A DNA stretch of 64,000 nt from Izhakiella capsodis. Lineage in GTDB: Bacteria; Pseudomonadota; Gammaproteobacteria; Enterobacterales; Enterobacteriaceae. The position numbers were made by a program, and so were the translations under genes. Where the stretch lies: the NCBI RefSeq assembly GCF_900115045.1, contig NZ_FOVC01000003.1, forward strand, positions 62,001 through 126,000. The letters are read 5' to 3'. This document shows positions 1 to 8,738 of the stretch, one piece after another (the stretch's first letter is position 1; each line of letters opens with the position of its first letter). The notes beneath the pieces are model-generated. The model saw nothing but the letters and a program-made list of their open reading frames with translations, was not told the origin of the DNA and ran no database searches.

Positions 1-375
1 GTTAAATATGGAAGCGAGCGCAGCCGAATTGATTTTATGTTACAGGCAGAAGGGCGGGTTAACTGCTATATTGAAGTCAAATCCGTGACGCTGTTACAGC
101 AAGGTAAAGGTTACTTTCCGGATGCGGTCACCGAACGGGGCCAGAAGCACCTGCGTGAACTTATCAGTGCTGCTTCAGAAGGCCACCGGGCGGTATTACT
201 GTTTGCCGTGATGCACTCGGGAATTGAGGACGTATCCCCCGCCAGGCATATTGATAGTCGTTATGCAGAATTACTGGTACAGGCACAGCAGCAAGGCGTT
301 GAAGTGCTGGCATATAAAGCGTCGCTATCCCATACAGGGATGCAGCTCAGAACATCGGTTGCGGTAAAGCTGTAA
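1..375 (+). CDS. sfsA: Sugar fermentation stimulation protein SfsA, 3' part
   Basis: The reading frame is open from the first base of the window, so the true start lies upstream and only about 124 C-terminal residues are present. The protein begins within a KYGSERSRIDFML segment and contains YIEVKSV, the nuclease-like E-x-K strand conserved in SfsA. SfsA was named for stimulating maltose-related fermentation in E. coli and is thought to bind nucleic acid; its biochemical role is not settled. It lies directly upstream of dksA, as in E. coli. Identification is firm from sequence and synteny. Confidence 0.93.
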   Translation, partial: VKYGSERSRIDFMLQAEGRVNCYIEVKSVTLLQQGKGYFPDAVTERGQKHLRELISAASEGHRAVLLFAVMHSGIEDVSPARHIDSRYAELLVQAQQQGVEVLAYKASLSHTGMQLRTSVAVKL

Positions 376-554
376 TCATTTAGCTGCTTTACTGTTATAA
401 GACTGTTTGGCGTCAATAGACTGTTACGCGTTTCCTCACAGGCTTGTCAAGACATGTTCAGGAATAATTGCCAACCTCAGCGGCTTCTGATATTTATAGC
501 GGCCTGTTTTTCCCCTTTGGGGATCGATTGGGCGTGTTATCCAGGAGAAACAAC

Positions 555-1010
555 ATGCAAGAAGGGCAAAGCCGTAAAACGTCGTCCCTGAGTATTCTCG
601 CCATCGCTGGGGTGGAGCCATATCAAGAGAAACCGGGCGAAGAGTATATGAATGAAGCCCAGCTGAATCACTTTAAGAAAATTCTTGAAGCATGGCGTAA
701 TCAACTGCGCGATGAAGTGGATCGCACGGTATCACACATGCAGGATGAAGCGGCTAACTTCCCCGACCCCGTTGACCGCGCAGCGCAAGAAGAGGAGTTC
801 AGCCTCGAACTGCGTAACCGCGACCGGGAGCGAAAGCTGATCAAAAAGATCGAAAAAACGCTGAAAAAAGTGGAAGACGACGATTTTGGCTTCTGCGAAT
901 CCTGCGGCGTTGAGATCGGTATTCGCCGCCTGGAAGCGCGTCCGACCGCCGATTTGTGCATTGACTGCAAAACGCTGGCCGAAATTCGCGAAAAACAGAT
1001 GGCTGGCTGA
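555..1010 (+). CDS. dksA: RNA polymerase-binding transcription factor DksA
   Basis: DksA inserts a coiled coil into the RNA polymerase secondary channel and works with ppGpp to repress rRNA promoters and activate amino acid biosynthesis promoters. The 151-residue product equals the E. coli length. The coiled-coil tip carries the functional Asp71-Pro-Val-Asp74-Arg-Ala76 motif, and four cysteines (114, 117, 135, 138) form the zinc finger. An in-frame start at 468 would add 29 unrelated residues. The ATG at 555 is preferred because it is preceded by CAGGAGAAA and matches the MQEGQ start of the family. A hairpin separates it from gluQ downstream. Confidence 0.98.
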   Translation: MQEGQSRKTSSLSILAIAGVEPYQEKPGEEYMNEAQLNHFKKILEAWRNQLRDEVDRTVSHMQDEAANFPDPVDRAAQEEEFSLELRNRDRERKLIKKIEKTLKKVEDDDFGFCESCGVEIGIRRLEARPTADLCIDCKTLAEIREKQMAG

Positions 1011-1020
1011 TCAGCCTGAG

Positions 1021-1049
1021 GTTCCGCAGCAATCATCTTGCTGCGGAAC
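1021..1049 (+). terminator. Hairpin between dksA and gluQ (probable attenuating terminator)
   Basis: GTTCCGCAGC (1021-1030) and GCTGCGGAAC (1040-1049) form a perfect 10-bp stem with a 9-nt loop, 10 bases after the dksA stop. No T-run follows, so intrinsic termination may be partial. In E. coli and Shigella a terminator at this place limits read-through from dksA into gluQ; equivalence here is inferred from position. Confidence 0.6.
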
Positions 1050-1060
1050 AGATTACACCC

Positions 1061-1969
1061 ATGACCTGCCCTTATATCGGTCGTTTCGCGCCTTCTCCCT
1101 CCGGCCCTCTCCATTTTGGCTCGCTGATTGCTGCTCTTGGCAGCTATTTGCAGGCCCGCGCCCGTCAGGGGCGCTGGCTGGTGCGCATTGAAGATATCGA
1201 TCCACCGCGCGAGATGCCCGGTGCCGCGGACCAGATCCTCGCCCAGCTTGAACATTACGGCCTGCGCTGGGACGGTGAAGTGCTCTGGCAGTCGCAGCGT
1301 CATGAAGCCTATCGCGCCGCGCTGGACAAGCTAATGCAAAACGGAATGAGCTACTACTGCACCTGTCATCGCAGCCGCATCCAGCAAATCGGTGGCTATT
1401 ATGACGGTGACTGTCGCTATCGCCAGCGGAGGCCGCACAATGCCGCCATCCGACTAAAAGTGGATCATCCCATACGGCAATTCTTCGATCAGCGCCGCGG
1501 GGTAATCGTTTGCGAACCGGCGCTGGCGCAAGAAGACTTTATTATTCATCGCCGCGATGGCTTGTTTGCCTATAATTTGGCGGTCGTGGTCGACGATCAC
1601 TTTCAAGGGATCACCGAGGTGGTACGCGGTGCCGATTTGATCGAACCTACCGTGCGTCAGATCACGCTGTTTCAACAGGCAGGCTGGCAAGCACCGCACT
1701 GGCTACATTTACCGTTGGCGCTCAACGCTGACGGCAACAAGCTCTCCAAACAGAATCATGCGGCCGCGTTGCCCGACGGCGATCCGCGTTTTACCCTCTG
1801 TCAGGCACTGCGCTTTTTAGGTCAGGCGGTACCGGAAGGCGTTGAGGACACGACCGTTGAAACACTGCTTAACACCGCCGTTGCACAATGGGATATAACG
1901 AGTATCCCGGTCAATGATGCGCAAAACGGCCTTGTTGCCACAACAGCATTCTCAAATGATTCGCACTGA
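1061..1969 (+). CDS. gluQ: Glutamyl-Q tRNA(Asp) synthetase
   Basis: This paralogue of the glutamyl-tRNA synthetase catalytic core lacks the anticodon-binding domain and attaches glutamate to queuosine at the wobble position of tRNA-Asp. The 302 residues cover only the Rossmann core. The class I signature is PSGPLHFGSL (residues 13-22) and the KMSKS-like loop is KLSKQ (227-231). Cysteines 100, 102 and 118 fit the zinc site of the SWIM-like insert. It lies 50 bases after dksA and is probably partly co-transcribed with it through the intervening hairpin. Confidence 0.96.
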   Translation: MTCPYIGRFAPSPSGPLHFGSLIAALGSYLQARARQGRWLVRIEDIDPPREMPGAADQILAQLEHYGLRWDGEVLWQSQRHEAYRAALDKLMQNGMSYYCTCHRSRIQQIGGYYDGDCRYRQRRPHNAAIRLKVDHPIRQFFDQRRGVIVCEPALAQEDFIIHRRDGLFAYNLAVVVDDHFQGITEVVRGADLIEPTVRQITLFQQAGWQAPHWLHLPLALNADGNKLSKQNHAAALPDGDPRFTLCQALRFLGQAVPEGVEDTTVETLLNTAVAQWDITSIPVNDAQNGLVATTAFSNDSH

Positions 1970-2027
1970 GCTATGATTAGCCGCTGTTTTTTACCGCAAG
2001 GTTAATGACTCACTGTCGAGGTGTCCT

Positions 2028-3422
2028 ATTTTTACCCGAGTTGCCAATTTTTGCCGCAAAATTTTGAACCGCGATGAAGCGACATCCGCTGACAATAGCC
2101 ACCTCACGCCGATGACGGTGATTCCTCGCGATCGCCACAACATTTCGCGCAAAGATATTAGTGAGAATGCCCTTAAAGTACTCTACCGGCTAAACAAAGC
2201 GGGCTTCGAGGCCTATCTGGTCGGCGGTGGCGTGCGTGATTTGCTGCTCAATAAAAAGCCCAAGGATTTCGACGTCACCACCAATGCGACCCCGGAGGAA
2301 ATGCGGAAGCTTTTTCGCAATTGCCGTTTAGTTGGTCGTCGATTCCGTCTTGCTCACGTTATGTTCGGTCCGGAAACTATCGAAGTGGCTACCTTTCGTG
2401 GCCATCACACCTCTGAGCAGGAATCGGTTAGCTCGCAGCGCGGACAGAACGGTATGCTACTGCGCGATAATATTTTTGGATCGATCGAAGACGACGCCCA
2501 ACGCCGCGACCTGACGATTAACAGTCTTTACTACAGCGTTGCCGATTTTACCGTACGTGATTATGTCGGTGGGCTACAGGATCTACAGCAGGGCGTGATC
2601 CGCATGATCGGCGATCCGGAAATGCGTTATCGCGAAGATCCCGTGCGTATGCTGCGCGTTATACGCTTTGCGGCCAAACTGGATATGCGCATTGCGCCGG
2701 AAACGGCAGAGCCGCTACCACGTCTGGCAACCTTGCTAAACGATGTTCCACCGGCACGTCTGTTTGAAGAGACGCTCAAGTTACTTCAGGCAGGCCATGG
2801 TCATGCCACCTATCTTAAACTACGCGAATATCAGCTGTTTCAACCGCTTTTTCCGCTCCTCAACCGCCTGTTTACTGCTGAGGGTAATACCTCAATGGAG
2901 CGTATGTTGGTTCAGGTGCTGAAAAACACCGATACGCGTATTCACAACGCAATGCGGGTAAATCCGGCATTTTTATTTTCTGCCATGTTCTGGTATCCCG
3001 TAATGGAAACCGCGCAGCGTATATCTCAGGAAGGCGGACTCGCCTGGTTTGACGCCTTCGCATTGGCAACTAACGATGTCCTTGATGAGGCCTGCCGCGC
3101 GCTGACCATTCCAAAGCGGCTTACCACGCTGATGCGTGATATCTGGCAGCTACAGCTGCGTATGTCCCGGCGTCAGGGCAAACGCGCCTGGAAACTGATG
3201 GAGCACCCGAAATTCCGCGCGGCTTATGACCTGCTGGCGCTGCGTGCCGGAGTTGAGGGCAATACCGAAATGAAGCGGCTTGCCGAATGGTGGGGTGAAT
3301 TTCAGGCCGCCACGCCGCCACACCAAAAAGAGATGTTGAATAAGCTTGGCAATGATCCGGCATCACGCAGCCGCGCCCGTCGCCCGCGTCAACGCGCACC
3401 GCGCCGCGGCGCCAGCCAATGA
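2028..3422 (+). CDS. pcnB: Poly(A) polymerase I with AUU start codon
   Basis: PcnB adds poly(A) tails to RNA 3' ends, promoting decay by exonucleases and controlling plasmid copy number through RNA I. I place the start at an ATT (2028), preceded by GAGGTG. From there the frame reads IFTRVANFCRKIL, matching the known E. coli N-terminus, whose gene is established to use AUU. The first conventional start, TTG at 2064, would lose 12 conserved residues. With the AUU start the product has 464 residues and the nucleotidyltransferase DFD aspartates fall at 80 and 82, as in E. coli. A basic Arg-rich tail ends the protein, and the stop overlaps folK by ATGA. Confidence 0.93.
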   Translation: MFTRVANFCRKILNRDEATSADNSHLTPMTVIPRDRHNISRKDISENALKVLYRLNKAGFEAYLVGGGVRDLLLNKKPKDFDVTTNATPEEMRKLFRNCRLVGRRFRLAHVMFGPETIEVATFRGHHTSEQESVSSQRGQNGMLLRDNIFGSIEDDAQRRDLTINSLYYSVADFTVRDYVGGLQDLQQGVIRMIGDPEMRYREDPVRMLRVIRFAAKLDMRIAPETAEPLPRLATLLNDVPPARLFEETLKLLQAGHGHATYLKLREYQLFQPLFPLLNRLFTAEGNTSMERMLVQVLKNTDTRIHNAMRVNPAFLFSAMFWYPVMETAQRISQEGGLAWFDAFALATNDVLDEACRALTIPKRLTTLMRDIWQLQLRMSRRQGKRAWKLMEHPKFRAAYDLLALRAGVEGNTEMKRLAEWWGEFQAATPPHQKEMLNKLGNDPASRSRARRPRQRAPRRGASQ

Positions 3423-3898
3423 CCCTGGTTTATCTGGCGCTCGGTAGTAATCTGGCCGAACCGTTACGCCAGGTAGAATCCGCGCTGCTCGCATTGAATG
3501 CCGTACCGCAGACGTCGCTCATTCGCCTCTCCGCGTTTTACCGCACGCCCCCGTACGGTCCACCGTACCAGCCTGATTTTCTCAATGCCGTGGCTGAGCT
3601 GGACACCGCGCTGACACCGTTGGCGCTGCTGGACCATACTCAACGTATCGAGCTGGAGCAGGGCCGGGAACGTAAAGCAGAGCGCTGGGGACCACGTACG
3701 ATCGACCTTGATATTCTGCTATTTGGCGATCTCACGCTGAATACGCCGCGCCTGATCCTCCCCCATTACGATATGCACAATCGCGCATTCATGCTGCTGC
3801 CACTGGTTGAACTCTCACCCGGGATCACCTTACCCAACGGCAAAAAAGCAGCAGATCTGCTGGCCGGACTCGATAGCAGCACTATTCGCTTCTGGTGA
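3419..3898 (+). CDS. folK: 6-hydroxymethyl-7,8-dihydropterin pyrophosphokinase
   Basis: FolK transfers pyrophosphate from ATP to 6-hydroxymethyl-dihydropterin, the step before dihydropteroate synthase in folate synthesis. The 159-residue protein matches the family length. The signature RWGPRTIDLDILLFGD holds the two magnesium-binding aspartates (96 and 98), and the N-terminus YLALGSNL is typical. The ATG overlaps the pcnB stop by four bases, so translation is probably coupled to pcnB, as in E. coli. The panBCD operon follows after 45 bases. Confidence 0.97.
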   Translation: MTLVYLALGSNLAEPLRQVESALLALNAVPQTSLIRLSAFYRTPPYGPPYQPDFLNAVAELDTALTPLALLDHTQRIELEQGRERKAERWGPRTIDLDILLFGDLTLNTPRLILPHYDMHNRAFMLLPLVELSPGITLPNGKKAADLLAGLDSSTIRFW

Positions 3899-3943
3899 CT
3901 TCCTTTAAGATAGCGCCGTATTCGTATTTTCTCAGAGGGCATT

Positions 3944-4738
3944 ATGAAACCGATGACCATCACTCAACTGCGCCAGTTAAAGCAGCAGGGGAAGAAATTT
4001 GCCTCCATCACCGCTTACGACTTCAGCTTTGCCAGATTGTTTGCCGAAGAAGGCATTCAGGTAATGCTGGTTGGTGATTCGCTGGGAATGACCGTGCAAG
4101 GCCATGACTCAACGCTACCGGTGACGATCGACGATATTGTTTATCATACAAAGGCTGTGCGCCGGGGGGCCCCTCAGGCGCTGCTGATGTCCGATCTGCC
4201 CTTCATGACCTATGCCACGCCAGAGCAAAGCTGGAAAAATGCAGGGGCGTTAATGCGCGCCGGTGCCAACATGGTCAAAATTGAAGGTGGAGAATGGCTG
4301 GCCGGTACCGTCCGGGGGCTGACGGATCGCGCGGTCCCTGTGTGCTGCCACCTCGGTCTGACGCCGCAGTCGGTTAATATCTTTGGCGGCTACAAAATAC
4401 AGGGGCGTGATAATCAAACAGCCGATCGCCTGCTGGCCGATGCCCTGGCATTGGAAGCCGCCGGCGCACAGCTGATGGTGCTGGAATGCATCCCGATGGC
4501 CCTGGCAGAACGGGTGACTAAAGCGTTGTCGATCCCGGTGATTGGTATCGGTGCCGGCAACGTCACCGACGGGCAGATCCTGGTCATGCACGATGCCTTC
4601 GGCATTACCGGCGGTCATACTCCTAAATTTGCCAGGAATTTCCTTGCGCAGAGCGGCGATATTCGCGCCGCCGTGCGTCAGTATATTGCGGAAGTGGAAA
4701 GCACTGCCTACCCCGCCGCTGAACACAGTTTCCAGTAA
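3944..4738 (+). CDS. panB: 3-methyl-2-oxobutanoate hydroxymethyltransferase (ketopantoate synthase)
   Basis: PanB moves a hydroxymethyl group from methylene-tetrahydrofolate to 2-oxoisovalerate, making ketopantoate, the first committed step to pantothenate. The 264 residues match E. coli. The metal ligands Asp45 (in GDSLGMT), Asp84 (in MSDLPFM) and Glu114 (in VKIEGGE) sit at the E. coli positions. The ATG follows AGAGGGC by three bases. It is the first gene of a panB-panC-panD group on the + strand; E. coli has extra genes between panC and panD that are absent here. Confidence 0.98.
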   Translation: MKPMTITQLRQLKQQGKKFASITAYDFSFARLFAEEGIQVMLVGDSLGMTVQGHDSTLPVTIDDIVYHTKAVRRGAPQALLMSDLPFMTYATPEQSWKNAGALMRAGANMVKIEGGEWLAGTVRGLTDRAVPVCCHLGLTPQSVNIFGGYKIQGRDNQTADRLLADALALEAAGAQLMVLECIPMALAERVTKALSIPVIGIGAGNVTDGQILVMHDAFGITGGHTPKFARNFLAQSGDIRAAVRQYIAEVESTAYPAAEHSFQ

Positions 4739-4753
4739 TGGAGGAGAGTGTCC

Positions 4754-5608
4754 GTGCTGATTATTGAAACACAACTCATGCTGCGCCGGGTAATTCGCCG
4801 CTGGCGTCTGGCAGGTAAACGTATTGCGCTGGTGCCCACAATGGGAAATCTGCACGATGGCCATCTCAGTCTGATCGGCGAAGCGCGGTCGCGGGCTGAT
4901 ATCGTCGTCGCGTCCATTTTCGTTAATCCAATGCAGTTTGAACGTACCGATGACCTGGTCCGCTATCCACGAACCCTACAGGACGACTGCGAAAAGCTGA
5001 ATAAATGCGATGTGGATCTGGTGTTCGCCCCCACTGTGGCCGACATTTATCCTCAGGGCTTCAATGAACAGACCTTTGTGGAAGTGCCGGGCCTCTCCTC
5101 GCGGCTTGAGGGTGCCAGTCGGCCCGGCCATTTTCGCGGCGTCACGACCGTGGTCAGCAAGCTGTTTAATCTGATTCAACCAGACATCGCCTGCTTTGGC
5201 GAAAAAGATTATCAGCAGCTGGCGTTGATCCGCAAAATGGTTGCGGATATGAGTTACGATATTGAGATAATAGGTGTAGCGACAGTGCGAGCGGCGGATG
5301 GCCTGGCGTTCAGCTCACGCAATGGTAACCTGACGAAAGATGAACGCAAGCTGGCCCCCGGCCTGAGCCAGGTCATGGGATCAATGGCTGCCAGGCTGGC
5401 TGCCGGTGAGCGTAATATTGAACAGATTATCGCTGAGGGTGAAAAGGCGCTGATGGAGAAAGGCCTGCGCCCGGACGGCATCGCCATCTGCGACGCGGAC
5501 TGCCTGCTTACGCCCGGCAACGGCAGCCAGCGAGCGGTGATCCTGATGGCCGCCTGGCTTGGAAACACCCGACTTATCGACAATCAGCAGGTTGAACTGA
5601 CCTGGTAG
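4754..5608 (+). CDS. panC: Pantothenate synthetase
   Basis: PanC condenses pantoate with beta-alanine through a pantoyl-adenylate to give pantothenate. Of two in-frame GTG codons (4748 and 4754), I chose 4754. It lies seven bases after GGAG and gives MLIIETQ, matching the E. coli N-terminus; this yields 284 residues. The nucleotide-binding motif PTMGNLHDGHLSL (28-40) with the HxGH-like histidines, and the SSRNGNL loop, are intact. The start lies 16 bases after the panB stop, so the two genes are almost certainly co-transcribed. Confidence 0.96.
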   Translation: MLIIETQLMLRRVIRRWRLAGKRIALVPTMGNLHDGHLSLIGEARSRADIVVASIFVNPMQFERTDDLVRYPRTLQDDCEKLNKCDVDLVFAPTVADIYPQGFNEQTFVEVPGLSSRLEGASRPGHFRGVTTVVSKLFNLIQPDIACFGEKDYQQLALIRKMVADMSYDIEIIGVATVRAADGLAFSSRNGNLTKDERKLAPGLSQVMGSMAARLAAGERNIEQIIAEGEKALMEKGLRPDGIAICDADCLLTPGNGSQRAVILMAAWLGNTRLIDNQQVELTW

Positions 5609-5707
5609 ACTTTTTGCACAAATTCTGACAATACTTGCCAGCGGCACGTCGCGGTTAGCGCGGCCAGAACGCATCATGGCAACAGAGTAAATACGAAGGT
5701 AACAGGT

Positions 5708-6088
5708 ATGATTCGCACCATGCTGCAGGGCAAGCTTCATCGCGTTAAGGTCACCCAGGCAGACCTTAACTATGAAGGTTCCTGCGCCATTGACCAGAAT
5801 TTCCTCGATGCTTCAGGCATCCTTGAATATGAAGCCATCGATATCTATAACGTGACCAACGGTCAGCGTTTTTCCACTTATGCCATCGCCGCCGAACGCG
5901 GCTCGAAAATTATCTCCGTCAACGGTGCGGCTGCCCGCTGCGCCTGTGAAGGCGATATCCTGATTATCTGCTCCTACGTACAGGTGGCGGATGAGCAAGC
6001 GCGTTTGTGGCAGCCCAAAGTCGCTTATTTTGAAGGTGATAACCTGATGAAACGCCTGGCTAAAGCGCTTCCTGTCCAGCTGGCTTGA
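5708..6088 (+). CDS. panD: Aspartate 1-decarboxylase proenzyme
   Basis: PanD decarboxylates aspartate to beta-alanine, the second substrate of PanC. The 126-residue proenzyme self-cleaves between Gly24 and Ser25 in YEGSC, leaving a pyruvoyl group on the new N-terminus of the large chain. Both residues are present, as is the conserved NVTNGQRFSTY segment. It lies 99 bases after panC on the same strand and is followed at once by a strong terminator, so it closes the pantothenate gene group. Confidence 0.98.
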   Translation: MIRTMLQGKLHRVKVTQADLNYEGSCAIDQNFLDASGILEYEAIDIYNVTNGQRFSTYAIAAERGSKIISVNGAAARCACEGDILIICSYVQVADEQARLWQPKVAYFEGDNLMKRLAKALPVQLA

Positions 6089-6093
6089 TCAAA

Positions 6094-6120
6094 AAAGGGC
6101 GAATATTATCGCCCTTTCCT
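6094..6120 (+). terminator. Intrinsic terminator after panD
   Basis: AAAGGGCGA (6094-6102) pairs with TCGCCCTTT (6109-6117) around a six-base loop, giving a 9-bp stem; the A-run before and T-rich bases after would let it act in both directions. It lies six bases after panD and between panD and the convergent yadH. Confidence 0.85.
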
Positions 6121-6158
6121 TAATGCTTTTCTGATTTTTCAACGGTTATCACGAGACC

Positions 6159-6929
6159 TCAGGTACGTAAGCCGCGACCGCGTTCAATCAGGCGCCATAC
6201 CAGCGCGTAAAACACCACGATAAAACCGATCAAAACGGAAAGCGTCAGGGTAAGCGGGACGTCGTTCACGCCGAGAAAACCATAGCGGAAACCACTGATC
6301 ATATAAACGATGGGATTGAGCTTAGACACCGTCTGCCAGAAATCCGGCAGCAGCGTCAGTGAATAGAACACTCCCCCGAGGTAGGTCAGCGGTGTCAGCA
6401 CAAAAGTCGGTATCAGGCTGATATCATCAAAAGTACGGGCAAATACGGCATTCAGCATACCCGCCAGCGAGAAAAGGATCGCCGTCAGTAGCAATGTTAC
6501 TGCCACCATCGTCCAGCTATAGACATGGAAAGGAACAAAAAACAGAGATACCGCCGTCACCATAACACCAACGCATATGCCACGCGCCACGCCACCCCCA
6601 ACATATCCCCAGATAATAATGTGCGTTGGCACCGGTGCGACCAGCAGCTCTTCTATATTGCGTTGAAATTTAGCGCTGAAAAAAGAAGAGGATACGTTAG
6701 CGTAAGCGTTTGTGATCACCGCCATCATAATCAGCCCCGGCACGATAAACTGCATGTAGGTGAAACCATGCATATCACCGATGCGCGAACCGATCAGATT
6801 ACCAAAAATAACAAAATATAAGGTCATGGTGATCACCGGCGGCACCAGTGTCTGGATCCAGATGCGTGCAAAGCGGTTAACTTCTTTATCCCAGATGCTT
6901 TTCAGCGCTACCCAATATAAATGGCTCAT
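6159..6929 (-). CDS. yadH: ABC-2 type transporter permease YadH
   Basis: This is an inner-membrane ABC-2 family permease of 256 residues with about six hydrophobic segments and the family C-terminal motif around NPIVYMISGFRYGFLG. The partner ATPase YadG is encoded immediately upstream with a four-base overlap, forming an exporter pair. The substrate is unknown in E. coli and cannot be told from this sequence. In E. coli yadGH lies between can and panD; here it lies between hpt and panD. Confidence 0.94.
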   Translation of the reverse strand: MSHLYWVALKSIWDKEVNRFARIWIQTLVPPVITMTLYFVIFGNLIGSRIGDMHGFTYMQFIVPGLIMMAVITNAYANVSSSFFSAKFQRNIEELLVAPVPTHIIIWGYVGGGVARGICVGVMVTAVSLFFVPFHVYSWTMVAVTLLLTAILFSLAGMLNAVFARTFDDISLIPTFVLTPLTYLGGVFYSLTLLPDFWQTVSKLNPIVYMISGFRYGFLGVNDVPLTLTLSVLIGFIVVFYALVWRLIERGRGLRT

Positions 6930-7852
6930 GCTGATTCTCCTTTGTGGCTCTGAACCAGATCGACAAACAGCTCTTCGAGGCGATTGGCTTTATTGCGCAT
7001 ACTCAGTACCTGTATCCCCTGAGCGCTAAGTTGGTTGAACACGCTGTTAACGCCCTGTTCACGCAGCACCTCTACCTCCAGCGTTGAGGTATCCACCAGT
7101 CGGTACCGATAGCCCTCCAGCTGCGGCAGCGCACTTTTCGGTGCGATGTCAAGAATGAATGTTTCCGATTCAAGCTTGGAAAGCAGCGCTTTCATGGTGG
7201 TATTTTCCACCAGCTTGCCACTCTGGATTATGCCAATATGCCGGCAGAGCATTTCCGCCTCTTCCAGATAGTGGGTGGTCAGAATGATGGTGGTGCCTTG
7301 TGCATTCAGCTCTTTCAAAAAGCTCCACATCGAGCGACGTAGTTCGATATCTACTCCGGCGGTAGGCTCATCAAGGATCAGCAGTTTTGGTTCGTGCATG
7401 AGTGCACGGGCGATCATCAGTCGCCGCTTCATTCCGCCGGAAAGCATACGCGCGCGCTCATTGCGCTTTTCCCACAAATCGAGCTGGGTAAGGTATTTTT
7501 GCGCACGAAGGCGCGCCTCTTTTTTATCAACGCCGTAATAGCCCGCCTGACTAACCACTATCTGCAGCACAGTCTCGAACTGATTGAAGTTAAACTCCTG
7601 TGGCACCAACCCCAGCTGCCGTTTGGCGTTCACCATATCCTTACTCAGGTCATAACCAAAGACCCGCACGCTGCCACTGGTTTTATTCACCAGCGAACTA
7701 ATAATCCCTATGGTGGTCGATTTTCCGGCGCCGTTCGGCCCAAGAAGCGCGTAAAAATCACCGGCCTCGACTTTCAGGTCGAGACTCTTCAACGCCTGAA
7801 CGCCGCCGGCGTAGGTTTTAGAGAGCTTTTCCAGCTCAAGAGCGTAAATCAT
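6926..7852 (-). CDS. yadG: ABC transporter ATP-binding protein YadG
   Basis: This 308-residue ATPase energises the YadH permease. It has Walker A GPNGAGKST (38-46), the signature LSGGMKRRL, Walker B LLILDEPTAG and a switch histidine in LTTHYLEEAE. A C-terminal extension of about 80 residues is typical of drug- and polysaccharide-type ABC-2 ATPases. The start ATG at 7852 gives MIYALELEKL, a full-length match. It is the first gene of a two-gene minus-strand operon. The can gene, divergent from yadG in E. coli, is missing from the following 163 bases. Confidence 0.95.
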   Translation of the reverse strand: MIYALELEKLSKTYAGGVQALKSLDLKVEAGDFYALLGPNGAGKSTTIGIISSLVNKTSGSVRVFGYDLSKDMVNAKRQLGLVPQEFNFNQFETVLQIVVSQAGYYGVDKKEARLRAQKYLTQLDLWEKRNERARMLSGGMKRRLMIARALMHEPKLLILDEPTAGVDIELRRSMWSFLKELNAQGTTIILTTHYLEEAEMLCRHIGIIQSGKLVENTTMKALLSKLESETFILDIAPKSALPQLEGYRYRLVDTSTLEVEVLREQGVNSVFNQLSAQGIQVLSMRNKANRLEELFVDLVQSHKGESA

Positions 7853-8015
7853 AAGTCAGTAAAACCCTGTTAAATGTACGATGAGGAGGGAGTAATATAA
7901 AACATGTGTCAGATGCCATGTGCAGCAACACAATGCTATTCAGGTGAATTAACGGCAATTATAAGGAGTATAATAACGCAGGCCAGGAAGCCCGGCCTTA
8001 ATTGATTGTGCTACC

Positions 8016-8552
8016 TTATTCGCTCAGCGGAATAACGTTGCCAATATACGGCAAATGACGATAGCGCTGGGCATAGTCAATGCCATACCCCACAACAAAC
8101 TCATCCGGAATAGAGAACCCGACATATTCAACGTCCACCGCTACTTCACGGCGTTCCGGCTTATCCAGCAGGGTGCAAATCGCCAGCGATTTTGGTTCAC
8201 GCAGACGCAGAATTTCACGCACTTTACTTAATGTATTGCCGGAGTCGATGATGTCTTCAACAATCAGCACATCTTTATCGCGAATATCTTCATCCAAATC
8301 TTTGAGAATGCGCACATCACGGGTTGAGGACATGCCACTGCCATAGCTGGACGCGGTGATAAAGTCGACTTCATGGGAAACTTCAATGACGCGACAAAGA
8401 TCGGCCATAAAGATAAAAGAGCCACGCAGTAATCCTACCAGCACCATTTCGGTGCCACGGTCACGGTAATCAGCAGTAATTTGCTTGCCCAGTTCAGCAA
8501 TGCGCCTGGCGATCTCCTGTTCGGGGATCATAATATCAACGGTGTGTTTCAT
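8016..8552 (-). CDS. hpt: Hypoxanthine phosphoribosyltransferase
   Basis: Hpt salvages hypoxanthine (and more weakly guanine) with PRPP to make IMP or GMP. The PRPP-binding motif VLIVEDIIDSGNTL and the loop ASSYGSGM are present. Two ATG codons are adjacent (8555 and 8552); the second gives MKHTVDIMIP and 178 residues, exactly the E. coli protein. It stands alone on the minus strand. In E. coli gcd lies between cueO and hpt, but here only 186 non-coding bases separate hpt from cueO. Confidence 0.97.
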   Translation of the reverse strand: MKHTVDIMIPEQEIARRIAELGKQITADYRDRGTEMVLVGLLRGSFIFMADLCRVIEVSHEVDFITASSYGSGMSSTRDVRILKDLDEDIRDKDVLIVEDIIDSGNTLSKVREILRLREPKSLAICTLLDKPERREVAVDVEYVGFSIPDEFVVGYGIDYAQRYRHLPYIGNVIPLSE

Positions 8553-8738
8553 CATGAATACATCTCACTGACTTTAATCAGTTAGTTTCCTGTTCAGCAT
8601 CGATCTCCCCTGCCAATAAACGTCAGGGAACCCTCGACGGCGATAAACTTAACGTTATCGATGGATAAGGTAGGCGTCGGATTATATCAGCAACTGCCGT
8701 CGGATGTGAAAAGTCGCACGATCGGCTGTTCATGATCC

